Part shown: positions 36,325 to 45,381 of the stretch, piece after piece
How the letters are laid out: the number at the start of each line of letters is the position of its first letter
Position numbering within the stretch: position 1 is the first letter of the stretch
From: Streptomyces rapamycinicus NRRL 5491
GTDB taxonomy: Bacteria; Actinomycetota; Actinomycetes; Streptomycetales; Streptomycetaceae
DNA: 64,000 nt
Assembly: GCF_024298965.1 (NCBI RefSeq)
Contig: NZ_CP085193.1
Location: 6,138,001-6,202,000, forward strand
Direction: 5' to 3'
Notes under the pieces: generated by a model
What the model was told of the DNA's origin: nothing
Database searches by the model: none
Seen by the model: only the letters and a program-made list of their open reading frames with translations
Position numbers and translations under genes: made by a program

Positions 36325-36730
36325 CCGATCCCCCATAGGTTCGTCTTGGACCTATGGGCCAGTAGGCCGGCTGGCCGGTCTCCTGCCCGCGCCGCCGCCT
36401 GGCGCGCCGCGCCCGCCGCTGAGCCGCCTCGGCCTTGAGCGTTGCGACGGCCCCGCGGACCTCGGCCACGTCCTCGCCGAGATCGCAGAGCCGCTCGCTC
36501 ATGGCGCAGATGACCCGCCCATGTGCGTCGAGCCGCCGGCCCATGCCGTCCAGCCGGGCGGAGACCCTGGCCATCCACGACGCCAGCTCCCGCAGCGTGG
36601 AGCCGACATCCGCCAGCCACGCCTCGACGGCGTCGAGGCGTGTGGGTACGTACCCGCCTGGCGATATCGCTGTCCCGCAGCAACATCGCCACATTGGGCA
36701 CCGCGCGGCGGGGGCGGAGGGTGAGGTGGG
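36325..36730 (-). pseudogene. Frameshifted gene remnant with coiled-coil C-terminus
   Basis: Reading leftward, one frame encodes RRAVPNVAMLLRDSDIARRVRTH (about 36715-36642) with Streptomyces-like third-position GC. The sense then continues one base over as LDAVEAWLADVGSTLREL...GRRLDAHGRV...LCDLGEDVAEVRGAVATLKAEAAQ (about 36637-36385). Skipping the T at 36641 (A on the coding strand) joins the two smoothly. Neither piece has its own start with a ribosome site, and codon bias collapses after ~36370. The joined product would be a DNA-binding-like N-terminus plus a helical coiled coil. Family not recognised. Confidence 0.5.
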
Positions 36731-36816
36731 CGTGACCCGCGTATATGGAACAACGATCCGATCGCGGGAGGGTTGCCCGCACCGCGTCGCGTTGACGGAC
36801 GTCAGTCTCAACGCCG

Positions 36817-36850
36817 CGAGGGGCGGGCGCCGTCGGGCGCCCGCCCCTCG
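36817..36850 (-). terminator. Terminator after the DHA2 MFS gene
   Basis: Perfect 15-bp stem CGAGGGGCGGGCGCC (36817-36831) with its complement (36836-36850) and a 4-nt loop, ~60 bp after the stop at 36912. Confidence 0.88.
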
Positions 36851-36900
36851 TCGTACCGCGTCGTGCCGAGCCGTACCGAGTCATGCCGAGCCGTACCGCG
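36851..36900. repeat. Second array of the 10-bp CTCGGTACGG repeat
   Basis: Five exact-spaced 10-bp blocks on the + strand: TCGTACCGCG, TCGTGCCGAG, CCGTACCGAG, TCATGCCGAG, CCGTACCGCG. On the minus strand the third reads CTCGGTACGG, identical to the unit at 26811 and 26850. It lies between the MFS stop and its terminator. Confidence 0.85.
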
Positions 36901-36911
36901 TCGGCCACCGC

Positions 36912-38456
36912 TCAGGCGTGGACCGGCTCCGGCGGGGATTTCTCGGGGGTCGGCTTCGGGGGCGTGCCGCCGGGGCCGCCGCGGACGACGGCGAGGACCA
37001 ACAGGCCCGCCGCCAGGGCCGCGATGCCCGCGATGACGCAGATGCGGTCGAGGCCGGCCGCGAACGACTCGTGGACCAGGGCGCGCGCGGCGTCCGCCCG
37101 GGCCGGGGGCGCGGCGGCGATCACGGCGTCGGCGTGGCCGCCGCTGATGGCCTCGGCGGCCTGCCCGGCGGCGCGGGCCGGAACGGTGTCGCCGCTGTCC
37201 ACCATGTCCCGCACCCGGGTCGCGAACACCGTGCCCAGGACGGCGATCCCCAGCGCATAGCCCATCTGCCGGAAGGTGTTCACCGCGCCGCTGGCCATGC
37301 CCGCCCGCTCCGGCGGGGCCGAGCCGAGGGCGGCCGAGACCAGCACCGGCATGGCCAGGCCGATCCCCACACCGGCCAGGGCCAGACCGGGGACGAAGGC
37401 GGTCCAGTCCGCGTCCGGGGTCACCATCGCCGCGTTGACCAGCGCGCCCGTGCCCACCAGCAGCAGTCCGCCGCCGAGCGCCCGACCGGGGGCGACCCGG
37501 TCCAGCAGCCGTCCGCCCGCCGCGCCGACGACCAGCGAGACGCCCGCCATCGGCGTCACCGCGAGCCCCGCCTGCACCGGGCTCATCCCCAGCACCGACT
37601 GCAGCCACAGTCCGGCGTAGGTGAGGTACGGGAAGGCCGCCGCCTGGAGCAGCAGGGCCGCCGCCATGAGCACCGCGAACGTCGGGCGGCGCATCAGCCC
37701 CAGGTCCAGCAGCGGCTGCCGCTTACCGCGCTCCAGCAGGACGAAGGCGACCAGCGCGACCGCGGCCGTCACCAGCGCGGTGACCGTGCCGGTGTCGGCC
37801 CAGCCCTCCTCGCCGCCGCGCATCAGCCCGTACGTCAGCGCCCCGGTGCACACCGTGAACGAGGCGGCGCCCGGCAAGTCGATGCGCACCCCGGCCGCGC
37901 CGCGCGACTCCTCGATGGAACGGACCGTGATCCATACCGCGATCGCCGTCAGCGGCAGATTGACCAGGAAGATCGCGCGCCAGTCGACATACTCGGTCAG
38001 CACCCCGCCCAGCACCGGGCCGACGGCCGCGGCCGCCCCGCTCGTACCGCCCCATACGCCGAAGGCGATTCCGCGGTCGCGGCCGGAGTACGTCGCCATC
38101 AGCAGCGGGGTGTTGGTGGCGAACATGGCCGCGGCCCCCACGCCCTGCACGGCGCGGGCCGCGATCAGCACCCCGGCGTCCGGTGCCAGACCGCAGACCA
38201 GGGAGGAGATCGCGAACACCGCGAGGCCGACCAGGTACAGCCGCCGCCGTCCGAAGAGGTCCGCCGCCGATCCGGCCACCATCAGCAGCGCGGCCAGCGC
38301 CAGCGCGTAGATGTCCATCACCCACTGGAGGGAGGTGAAGGACGCGTCCAGGCCCCGTGCCACCTGGGGCAGCGCGGTGTTCACGATCGTGACGTCTATC
38401 AGCAGCATGAAGTTGCCGAGGGTGATGGCGGCGAGCGGCCACCATGATCTGCGCAT
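36912..38456 (-). CDS. MFS drug exporter, DHA2 (EmrB/QacA) type
   Basis: 514 aa from ATG 38456 (GGAG 8 nt upstream; ATG-less extension to 38480 rejected). Fourteen membrane helices. MLLIDVTIVNTALPQVARGL (motif D1), LFGRRRLYLVGL (motif A) and the GPVLGGVLTEYVDWRAIFLVNLP antiporter motif C region identify DHA2. These proton-coupled exporters extrude drugs or own metabolites. Divergent (150 bp) from a tandem-AsnC regulator that probably controls it. Confidence 0.92.
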   Translation of the reverse strand: MRRSWWPLAAITLGNFMLLIDVTIVNTALPQVARGLDASFTSLQWVMDIYALALAALLMVAGSAADLFGRRRLYLVGLAVFAISSLVCGLAPDAGVLIAARAVQGVGAAAMFATNTPLLMATYSGRDRGIAFGVWGGTSGAAAAVGPVLGGVLTEYVDWRAIFLVNLPLTAIAVWITVRSIEESRGAAGVRIDLPGAASFTVCTGALTYGLMRGGEEGWADTGTVTALVTAAVALVAFVLLERGKRQPLLDLGLMRRPTFAVLMAAALLLQAAAFPYLTYAGLWLQSVLGMSPVQAGLAVTPMAGVSLVVGAAGGRLLDRVAPGRALGGGLLLVGTGALVNAAMVTPDADWTAFVPGLALAGVGIGLAMPVLVSAALGSAPPERAGMASGAVNTFRQMGYALGIAVLGTVFATRVRDMVDSGDTVPARAAGQAAEAISGGHADAVIAAAPPARADAARALVHESFAAGLDRICVIAGIAALAAGLLVLAVVRGGPGGTPPKPTPEKSPPEPVHA

Positions 38457-38609
38457 GACTGACTCCGGGATCCGGCACATTCCGACAAGGGGAGGCGGGA
38501 CCGGCCCCGAGGGCGGTTCCCGCGGCTCTTACGGTCGCCCCGACCCGACAGGTTCTCCCAGCCGGCCCCCGACCCGGCGGCGATATCCGACAGCCGCTAG
38601 CTTGGTGCG

Positions 38610-39635
38610 GTGGAATCCGACGCGTACGACGATCTGGACCGGGCGCTGGTGCACGCCCTCCAGCTCGACGGCCGGGCCCCCTTCAGCCGGCTCGCCGAGG
38701 TGCTGGGCGTCTCCGACCAGACCGTGGCCCGCCGCTACACCCGGCTGCGGACGACCGGAGCGATCCGGGTGCTGGGGCTCACCGACCCGGCGGCGGTCGG
38801 CGATGTGGTCTGGATGGTACGGGTGCGGTGCCTGCCGGACGCCGCCCTGCCGGTGGCCGAGGCGATGGCCCGGCGGCCGGACACCTCCTGGGTGTATGTG
38901 CTCTCCGACGGCACCGAGGTCGCCGCGTCGACGCGGGCGGCGTCCGGCCAGGACAGCGACGCCCTGCTGCTGCGCAAACTCCCGCAGACCCCACGGGTGG
39001 TGGGGGTGAGCGCGCACTGCGTGCTGCACGAGTACTTCGGCGGGGAGCAGAGCCTGGTCAACAAGTCCGACGCGCTGACGGCCGAGCAGATCGCTCGGCT
39101 GCGCACGCCCGCCGCGGACCGGCCGAAGGGCCCGCGCGGACCGGTGAGCGCCGGGGACCGCAAGCTGCTGGACGTCCTCGCCGGGGACGGACGGGCGCCG
39201 CTGGCCGAACTGGCCGCCGCCACCGGCTGGTCGCAGTCCACGGTGCGCCGCCGGCTGGCCGATCTGCGCGCCGACGGCACCCTGTACTTCGATGTCGACT
39301 ACTCCCACCGGCTGTTCAGCCAGGGCATCACCACCGCGATATGGCTGTCGGTACGGCCGTCGGAGCTCGCCGCCACCGGGCAGACGCTCGCGAACCACCC
39401 CGAGGTGGCGTTCGCATGTGCGACCACCGGAACGAAGAACCTGCTGGCGACCGTGGTCTGCGCCGATGTCCCGGCCCTCTACACCTATCTGACGACCCGG
39501 ATCGCCGAGCTGACCTCCGTGCGGGACATGGAGACCACCCCGATCCTCCGTCGGGTCAAGGGCCCGGGGCCGCTGCTCACCTCTCCCTCCCGGGTGCCCT
39601 GGCGGGCTCCTGAACGGCCCGTTCCGCAGCGGTAG
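38610..39635 (+). CDS. Tandem-domain Lrp/AsnC-family regulator
   Basis: 341 aa, GTG start 6 nt after a TAGCTT -10, hence probably leaderless. Two consecutive AsnC-type HTH units: LVHALQLDGRAPFSRLAEVLGVSDQTVARRYTRL (about 12-45) and LLDVLAGDGRAPLAELAAATGWSQSTVRRRLADL (about 189-222), each followed by ligand-binding-like sequence. Classical Lrp has one HTH per chain, so the gene encodes a pseudo-dimer. Position divergent to the DHA2 exporter suggests it regulates that transporter in response to an amino acid or drug. Confidence 0.88.
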   Translation: MESDAYDDLDRALVHALQLDGRAPFSRLAEVLGVSDQTVARRYTRLRTTGAIRVLGLTDPAAVGDVVWMVRVRCLPDAALPVAEAMARRPDTSWVYVLSDGTEVAASTRAASGQDSDALLLRKLPQTPRVVGVSAHCVLHEYFGGEQSLVNKSDALTAEQIARLRTPAADRPKGPRGPVSAGDRKLLDVLAGDGRAPLAELAAATGWSQSTVRRRLADLRADGTLYFDVDYSHRLFSQGITTAIWLSVRPSELAATGQTLANHPEVAFACATTGTKNLLATVVCADVPALYTYLTTRIAELTSVRDMETTPILRRVKGPGPLLTSPSRVPWRAPERPVPQR

Positions 39636-39815
39636 TTGGAGGAAACTCCGAAACTCTGGTGGTCGAACTCTGTTCATCTCTACGTCGATGTAGATCTTGA
39701 CGGTTGTCAGGGACCTGGCGAACTCTTGGCGTGCGCTGGATCACACCGCGCCGCCCCCTCCCTTGGTCACGAGCCTTTGAGGGGGTGTCAGGAGTGAAAA
39801 CGGAGGGAACCCCGA

Positions 39816-40265
39816 ATGCGTCGTCTCGTCACGAGTCTCGCCGCCACAGCCGTCACCGCGGCCGCCACCATCGCCCTGGCCGCACCCGCCCAGGCGGTCC
39901 CCGCGGACAAGCAGCAGGTCCTCGCCAGCTGGACCCAGACCAGCGCCAGCAGCTACAACACCTGGCTCGCGGCGCGGAACAACCAGGGCGCCTGGGCCTC
40001 CTACCAGTTCGACTGGTCCACCGACTACTGCAGCAGCTCCCCCGACAACCCGTTCGGCTTCCCCTTCCAGACCGCCTGCGCCCGGCACGACTTCGGCTAC
40101 CGCAACCACAAGGCGATGGGCATCTTCGACGCCAACAAGGCGCGCATCGACAGCGCCTTCTACGAGGACCTGAAGCGGGTGTGCAGCGCCTACAGCGGTG
40201 CCACCAAGACGTCGTGCGACGGCACGGCCTGGACGTACTACCAGGCGGTCAAGGTCTTCGGCTGA
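39816..40265 (+). CDS. Secreted phospholipase A2
   Basis: 149 aa. Sec signal peptide 1-27 (AAPAQA). Catalytic pair H91-D92 in CARHDFGYRNHK, and four cysteines (C72, C88 and the pair in RVCSAYSGATKTSC) for two disulfides, as in the small Streptomyces PLA2 (PF09056). It cleaves the sn-2 ester of phospholipids outside the cell, using Ca2+. GGAGGGA precedes the ATG. Monocistronic by context. Confidence 0.93.
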   Translation: MRRLVTSLAATAVTAAATIALAAPAQAVPADKQQVLASWTQTSASSYNTWLAARNNQGAWASYQFDWSTDYCSSSPDNPFGFPFQTACARHDFGYRNHKAMGIFDANKARIDSAFYEDLKRVCSAYSGATKTSCDGTAWTYYQAVKVFG

Positions 40266-40371
40266 CCATTCCGCCGCAGGTTGACCATCCCCGCCGCGGG
40301 CCGACCATCCCCGCGGCCGAGCCCGGATGCCGGGCGGTCCGCCGAGGCGGCCGCACCGGCGTCCGGCCGGT

Positions 40372-41202
40372 TCAGCCGCTCGTCGCCGCCGACGGGAAGA
40401 GCCGCTCCAGCACCACGGCGATGCCGTCCTCCGTGTTGGACGCGGTGACCTCGTCGGCGACGGCCTTGAGGTCCTGGTGCGCGTTCGCCATCGCGACCGC
40501 GTGCTCGGCCCAGCCGAACATCGGGATGTCATTGGGCATGTCGCCGAAGGCGATCGCGTCCTCCGCGGTCATCCCCAGCCGGCGCGCGGCCATCGAAAGG
40601 CCCGTGGCCTTCGTCAGCCCCAGCGGCAGCAGCTCCACCAGCCCGGTGCCGGCCATCGTCACCCCGACCAGGCCCCCGGCGGCCGTCCGGGCGGCGTCCG
40701 CGAGCGCGTCGTCGCCCAGCTCGGCGTGCTGGATGTAGAGCTTGCTGATGGGCTCCGACCACAGCTCGGCCGGCTCGGTGAACGGCACCAGGGACATCCC
40801 CTCGTGGTCCATCCGGTACCCGTCGCCGAACAGCACCTCGCCGTCCAGTCCGTCGCGGGCCGCGGCCAGGAACAGCGGGCCGATCTCCGCCTCGATCTTC
40901 TCCAGCGCCAGCAGCGCCACCTGGCGGTCCAGCGTGACGGAGGTCAGCAGCCGGTGCTCGCCCGCGTGGTAGAGCTGGGCGCCCTGGCCGCACACCGCGA
41001 GCCCCTCGTAGTCGAGGTCGTCGAGTATGTGCCGGGCCACCGGGACGGTCCGCCCGGTGACCACGATGTGGGCGGCGCCCGCCGCGGTGGCCGCGGCGAG
41101 CGCGTCACGGGTGCGCGCCGAGACGGTGTGGTCGGGGCGCAGCAGCGTCCCGTCGAGATCGGTCGCGACCAGGCGGTACGGAAGGACGTCGCCGCCGCTC
41201 AC
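40372..41202 (-). CDS. HAD superfamily (Cof-type) phosphatase
   Basis: 276 aa, GTG start overlapping the serS stop as GTGA, so it is translated from the serS mRNA. Motifs [25 protein letters not shown] and FGDMPND. Paralogue of 25813-26685 with the same [14 protein letters not shown]-terminus. Substrate unknown; coupling to a tRNA synthetase gene is conserved in Streptomyces as I recall. Confidence 0.92.
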   Translation of the reverse strand: MSGGDVLPYRLVATDLDGTLLRPDHTVSARTRDALAAATAAGAAHIVVTGRTVPVARHILDDLDYEGLAVCGQGAQLYHAGEHRLLTSVTLDRQVALLALEKIEAEIGPLFLAAARDGLDGEVLFGDGYRMDHEGMSLVPFTEPAELWSEPISKLYIQHAELGDDALADAARTAAGGLVGVTMAGTGLVELLPLGLTKATGLSMAARRLGMTAEDAIAFGDMPNDIPMFGWAEHAVAMANAHQDLKAVADEVTASNTEDGIAVVLERLFPSAATSG

Positions 41203-42476
41203 CGTGCGACCGGTTCCAGGACCTCGCGTCCGCCGAGGAATGGCCGCAGTGCCTCGGGCACCCGCACCGAGCCGTCGGCCCGCTGGTGGTTCTCGAGGAT
41301 CGCGACGATGGTACGGGTGACCGCGCACAGCGTGCCGTTGAGCGTGGCCAGGGGGCGGACCCGCTTGCCCTCGCGCATCCGGATCGACAGCCGGCGCGAC
41401 TGGAACTCGGTGGTGTTGGAGGTCGAGGTCAGCTCGCGGTACTTGCCCTGAGTCGGGATCCACGCCTCGCAGTCGAACTTCCGCGTCGCCGACGAGCCCA
41501 GGTCACCCGAGGCCAGGTCGACCACCCGGAACGGCAGCTCCAGCGAGGTCAGCCACTGCTTCTCCCACTCCAGCAGCCGCTGGTGCTCGGTCTCGGCCTC
41601 CTCCGGCGTCGTGTAGACGAACATCTCGACCTTGTCGAACTGGTGCACCCGGAAGATCCCCCGGGTGTCCTTGCCGTACGACCCGGCCTCACGGCGGAAG
41701 CAGGAGGAGAACCCGGCGTAGCGCCGCGGCAGCTGGTCCGCCTCCAGGATCTCGTCCATGTGGTACGCGGCCAGCGGCACCTCGGAGGTGCCCACCAGGA
41801 AGAGGTCGTCCTTGTCGAGGTGGTAGACGTCCTCGGCGGCCTGGCCGAGGAAGCCGGTGCCCTCCATGGCCTTCGGCTTGACCAGCGCCGGGGTGAGCAT
41901 CGGGGTGAAGCCCGCCGCGGTGGCCTGTGCCATCGCCGCGTTCACCAGTGCGAACTCCAGCAGGGCGCCGATGCCGGTCAGGTAGTAGAAGCGGGAGCCG
42001 GAGACCTTGGCGCCGCGCTCGGTGTCGATCGCGCCGAGCAGCTCGCCGAGCTCCAGGTGGTCCTTGGGCGCGAAGCCCTCGGCCTCGAAGTCGCGCGGGG
42101 TGCCGACGGTCTCCAGGACGGCGAAGTCGTCCTCGCCGCCGACCGGGACCTCGGAGTGGACCAGATTGCCCAGCTGGAGCAGGAGCCGCTGGGTCTCCTC
42201 GGCGGCCACGTCCTGCTCGGCGTCGGCCGCCTTGACGGCGGCGGAGAGCTCGCCCGCCTTCTTCAGCAGCTCGGCCTTCTCGTCGCCGGAGGCCTTGGGG
42301 ATGAGCTTGCCGAGCGCCTTCTGCTCGGCACGAAGCTCGTCGAAGCGGACACTGGAGGACCTGCGCCGCTCGTCGGCGGTCAGGAGCGCGTCGACGATGC
42401 CGACGTCCTCTCCACGAGCGCGCTGGGAGGCGCGCACACGATCGGGGTCCTCACGGAGCAGGCGAAGGTCAATCAC
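41199..42476 (-). CDS. serS: Seryl-tRNA synthetase
   Basis: 425 aa, GTG start at 42476. N-terminal antiparallel coiled-coil arm (about 1-105) that contacts the tRNA-Ser long arm; class II catalytic domain with motif 2 ([25 protein letters not shown]) and motif 3 ([19 protein letters not shown]). It charges tRNA-Ser and tRNA-Sec with serine. First gene of a two-gene operon with the HAD phosphatase. One cognate tRNA gene lies at 63356. Confidence 0.98.
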   Translation of the reverse strand: MIDLRLLREDPDRVRASQRARGEDVGIVDALLTADERRRSSSVRFDELRAEQKALGKLIPKASGDEKAELLKKAGELSAAVKAADAEQDVAAEETQRLLLQLGNLVHSEVPVGGEDDFAVLETVGTPRDFEAEGFAPKDHLELGELLGAIDTERGAKVSGSRFYYLTGIGALLEFALVNAAMAQATAAGFTPMLTPALVKPKAMEGTGFLGQAAEDVYHLDKDDLFLVGTSEVPLAAYHMDEILEADQLPRRYAGFSSCFRREAGSYGKDTRGIFRVHQFDKVEMFVYTTPEEAETEHQRLLEWEKQWLTSLELPFRVVDLASGDLGSSATRKFDCEAWIPTQGKYRELTSTSNTTEFQSRRLSIRMREGKRVRPLATLNGTLCAVTRTIVAILENHQRADGSVRVPEALRPFLGGREVLEPVAR

Positions 42477-43075
42477 CCCCCCAGGTTACCGGTGTGACCT
42501 CGGGTGCTCGACGCGATATTCCTTTGCGTCCTATTTTGCCCCCTTTTGGGGCTGTGGGTAAACCGGGGAATTCCTGTGACGGCCACCGTCAAGGAATGCT
42601 TCCGCATTCCCCGAAAAGGGGCAAAGAGGCGGCGCCGAGTCGACCTTCTTCCCTTGCGTGCGGGGTGAGTTGGGGGTTGGTTGTCCACAGGCCTGGGGGG
42701 AATCCCCGAAGTTATCCACAGGCTGTGTGTGAGATCTGTGGATGTCGCAGTGATCGTTGAGGGCGCCCAGATGCTCGGCGATGGATTCCCCTATCAAACC
42801 GCGTTCACACACTCCTCAAGAGAGGAATCCCTCACTCCAAAGAGTTGGTCGAGCGAATTGAGGTGACAAGTGAGTGATGTCCGTCGATGGAGATAAACGC
42901 GAAGAGTGTTGCGATGTGCCCGGTGTGCCGGATTGATGATGTCGACTTATCCCCAGCGCGAGGCGTCTGCCTGTGGATAACTTTTCCGCAGCGATTGTGT
43001 TGACGCGCTCCGGCGTGGGTCCGGGACCGCTCCGGGGCCGCTCAGGCGCGGGTCCGGGTCAGGCGCGGGTCCGGC
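42477..43075. other. Gene-free intergenic region between serS and pheA
   Basis: 600 bp, clearly AT-richer than the rest of the window, with no coding bias in any frame. It contains the serS promoter side, the DnaA-box cluster below, and direct repeats of GCGCGGGTCCGG near 43046-43075 just after the pheA stop. Confidence 0.8.
42553..42980. other. DnaA-box cluster
   Basis: Three perfect TTRTCCACA boxes: TTGTCCACA at 42681-42689 (+), TTATCCACA at 42712-42720 (+), and TGTGGATAA at 42972-42980 (-). Three near matches: TGTGGGTAA 42553-42561, TGTGGATGT 42737-42745, TTATCCCCA 42947-42955. In S. coelicolor, clusters of high-affinity DnaA boxes outside oriC (one called D78) titrate DnaA and limit initiation. 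I believe D78 lies in this gene neighbourhood but cannot verify it. Confidence 0.8.
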
Positions 43076-44011
43076 TCAGGCCCGGCCGTCCTGGCAGCGG
43101 GCCAGCCACTCCGCCGCCTCCGTGAACGCCTCGTCCGACGTCCCGTGCCGCAGCGACGCCATGTCGTCGGCCGTCACACCCGCCCGGGGGTACGAGCCCA
43201 GGAACCGCACCTTCGGGCAGATCCGCTTCAGCCCCATCAGGGCCGAGCCGACCCGCCGGTCGGAGATGTGCCCCTCACAGTCCACCGAGAAGCAGTAGCG
43301 GCCGATGCCCTCGCCGGTCGGGCGTGACTCGATCCGCATCATGTTGACCCCGCGCGCGGAGAACTCCTGGAGCAGCTCCAGCAGCGCGCCCGGGTGGTCG
43401 TCACCGAGCCAGATCACCACGGAGGTCTTGTCCGCGCCCGTCCGGGCGGCGGGCCGGGCCGGGCGTCCGGCCAGCACGAAGCGGGTCATCGCGTTCTGCG
43501 CGTCGTGGATGTCGGTGACCAGCGGGTCGAGACCGTACCTGGACGCCGCGAACTCGCCCGCGAACGCCGCGTCGTACCGCCCCTCCTGCACCAGCCGCGC
43601 GCCGTCCGCGTTCGAGGCGGCCGACTCCCATCGGGCGTCCGGGAGGTTCGCCGCCAGCCAGTTGCGCACCTGGGGCTGGGACACCGGATGCCCGGTCACC
43701 GTCTTGATGTCCGTGATCGCGGTGCCCGGCCGGACCAGCAGCGCGAAGCTGATCGACAGCAGCACCTCGCGGTAGATCATCAGCGGTTCGCCGGTGGCGA
43801 GCTCGTCGAGGGTCGCGGTGACCCCGCCCTCGACCGAGTTCTCGATGGGCACCAGGGCGGCCGCCGCGGCTCCGGAGCGCACCGCGTCGAGGGCCACCGG
43901 CACGGAGACCATCGGCACCAGCTCCCGGGTGGCGGCCTCCGGCATGGACCGCAGCGCGGCCTCGGTGAAGGTGCCCTCGGGCCCGAGGTAGGCATAGCGG
44001 CTGGCCGACAT
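43076..44011 (-). CDS. pheA: Prephenate dehydratase
   Basis: 311 aa from ATG 44011 (GGGAG 8 nt upstream; GTG 44014 adjoining). Catalytic PDT domain with AYLGPEGTFTEAAL, VPIENSVEGGV and the TRF motif (NAMTRFVLAG). C-terminal ACT domain (DDHPGALLELLQEFSARGVNMMRIESRPTG) binds phenylalanine for feedback inhibition. Converts prephenate to phenylpyruvate. No chorismate mutase domain is fused, as usual in actinomycetes. Confidence 0.97.
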   Translation of the reverse strand: MSASRYAYLGPEGTFTEAALRSMPEAATRELVPMVSVPVALDAVRSGAAAAALVPIENSVEGGVTATLDELATGEPLMIYREVLLSISFALLVRPGTAITDIKTVTGHPVSQPQVRNWLAANLPDARWESAASNADGARLVQEGRYDAAFAGEFAASRYGLDPLVTDIHDAQNAMTRFVLAGRPARPAARTGADKTSVVIWLGDDHPGALLELLQEFSARGVNMMRIESRPTGEGIGRYCFSVDCEGHISDRRVGSALMGLKRICPKVRFLGSYPRAGVTADDMASLRHGTSDEAFTEAAEWLARCQDGRA

Positions 44012-44139
44012 CACGGTCGCTCCCTGTGATCAGACGAGACCGCCACGATACCCGCGTCGGCCGGGGCCTCCGCCCCGCATGGTGGACACCCATATGGACA
44101 CCCTTGGACGCGATGCCGCGGGGCGGCTCGTCCCCTTTC

Positions 44140-45381
44140 CTATGCCTCCAAGAGTGCCTGACCCACGTACTCCCCCGGGGCGCAGCCAGGAGGCACCGCG
44201 AACAGCGCGCTGGCCTCGTGCCGCAGGAACCGCGACAGATCGTCGCCCAGGTCCAGCTTCCGCTGCACCGGCACGAACCCCTTCATCGGGTCCGCCTGCC
44301 AGGCGATGAAAAGCAGCCCGGCGTCCGGCGCCCCGTCGTCGCGGAAGCCGTCGTGGTACGAGAAGGGCCTGCGCAGCATCGCGGCGCCCTGGTTGGACGC
44401 GGGCGCCGCGACCCGTACGTGGGCGGCGCCCGCGATGGCCAGGGCACCGTTCCTGTCGACCTTGTCGAGCTGAACCGGGGTGGTCTCGGTGCCGCCGGAC
44501 AGCGGGGCGCCGTCGGACTTGCGGCGGCCGACCACCTTCTCCTGCCGCTCCAGGGAGAGGTGGTCCCAGGAGTCCAGCAGCATCCGGACGCGCCGGACGA
44601 CCGCGTAGGAACCGCCCGCCATCCATGCGGGCTCGCCCCTCTCCGGTACGAAGATCCGCCGCTCGAAGTCGTCGTCGGTCGGCTTGGGGTTGTTGGTGCC
44701 GTCGATCTGGCCCATGAGGTTGCGGGTGGTCATGGGGCGGCCGGTGGCGCCGGGGGACCGGTTGAAGCCGTTCATCTGCCAGCGCAGCCGGGCCGTGTCC
44801 GCGGCCTCGCGCTGCAGGGCGCGCAGCGCGTGGAAGGCGACCAGCGCGTCGTCGGCGGCGATCTGGATCCACAGATCGCCGTTGCTGCGCTTGGGGTCGA
44901 GCGCGTCCGAGACGAAGTCGGGGAGCGGGGCGAGCGCCTCCGGCAGCCGGTCCTCGACCCCCGCCTTGCCGAAGAAGGTCCGGCCGAAGCCGAAGGTGAC
45001 CGTAAGGGACGAGGGACCGGCGTCGAGCGCGATCCCGGTGTCATCCGGTGGGGCCTCGCCCGCCATCAGCTCCTTGGCCGTCCGAGACCAGCGGCGCAGC
45101 AGTGCGGCGGCCGCCTTACGGTTCGCACCGGGCGCCAGGTCGAAGGCGAGGAGATGGCCGTGGGCCTGGAGGGGGGTGGTGATGCCCGCCTGGCGCCTGC
45201 CGTGGAAGGGCACGGCGGTCGCGCCCAGCGAGCTGAGGGGCGCGGGGGCCTCCCGCGTCGCCTCGGACGCGTAGGCTCCGGCGGCTCCGCCGGCGACCAG
45301 TCCGGCCGCTCCGGCGGCGCCCGCCGAGCCCAGCAGACGCCGCCGGGAGATGCCGGACGAGGGTGGTTGCTCTGTGGTCAT
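44140..45381 (-). CDS. Tat-exported DyP-type haem peroxidase
   Basis: 413 aa. Twin-arginine signal SRRRLLGSAGAAGAAGLVAGG at ~11-32. DyP motif GxxDG in LMGQIDGTNNP (near residue 222) supplies the distal aspartate; the proximal haem histidine is in AGAAHVRVAAP. ATG 45381 overlaps the copC-copD stop as ATGA. DyP enzymes use H2O2 to oxidise dyes, lignin-like phenols or Mn; EfeB-type members extract haem iron. A DyP-type peroxidase with a copper-chaperone partner has been described in Streptomyces lividans, which fits this operon. Confidence 0.93.
   Translation of the reverse strand: MTTEQPPSSGISRRRLLGSAGAAGAAGLVAGGAAGAYASEATREAPAPLSSLGATAVPFHGRRQAGITTPLQAHGHLLAFDLAPGANRKAAAALLRRWSRTAKELMAGEAPPDDTGIALDAGPSSLTVTFGFGRTFFGKAGVEDRLPEALAPLPDFVSDALDPKRSNGDLWIQIAADDALVAFHALRALQREAADTARLRWQMNGFNRSPGATGRPMTTRNLMGQIDGTNNPKPTDDDFERRIFVPERGEPAWMAGGSYAVVRRVRMLLDSWDHLSLERQEKVVGRRKSDGAPLSGGTETTPVQLDKVDRNGALAIAGAAHVRVAAPASNQGAAMLRRPFSYHDGFRDDGAPDAGLLFIAWQADPMKGFVPVQRKLDLGDDLSRFLRHEASALFAVPPGCAPGEYVGQALLEA

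Noticed and set aside
36248..36811. Intact 187-aa gene in a single frame
   Set aside because: Its N-terminal third has poor codon bias and Cys/Trp-rich nonsense sequence, whereas joining with the neighbouring frame gives a natural protein; a frameshifted remnant is more likely.
42494..42866. Small open frames in the serS-pheA intergenic region
   Set aside because: No ribosome sites, low and unbiased third-position GC, and they run through DnaA boxes.
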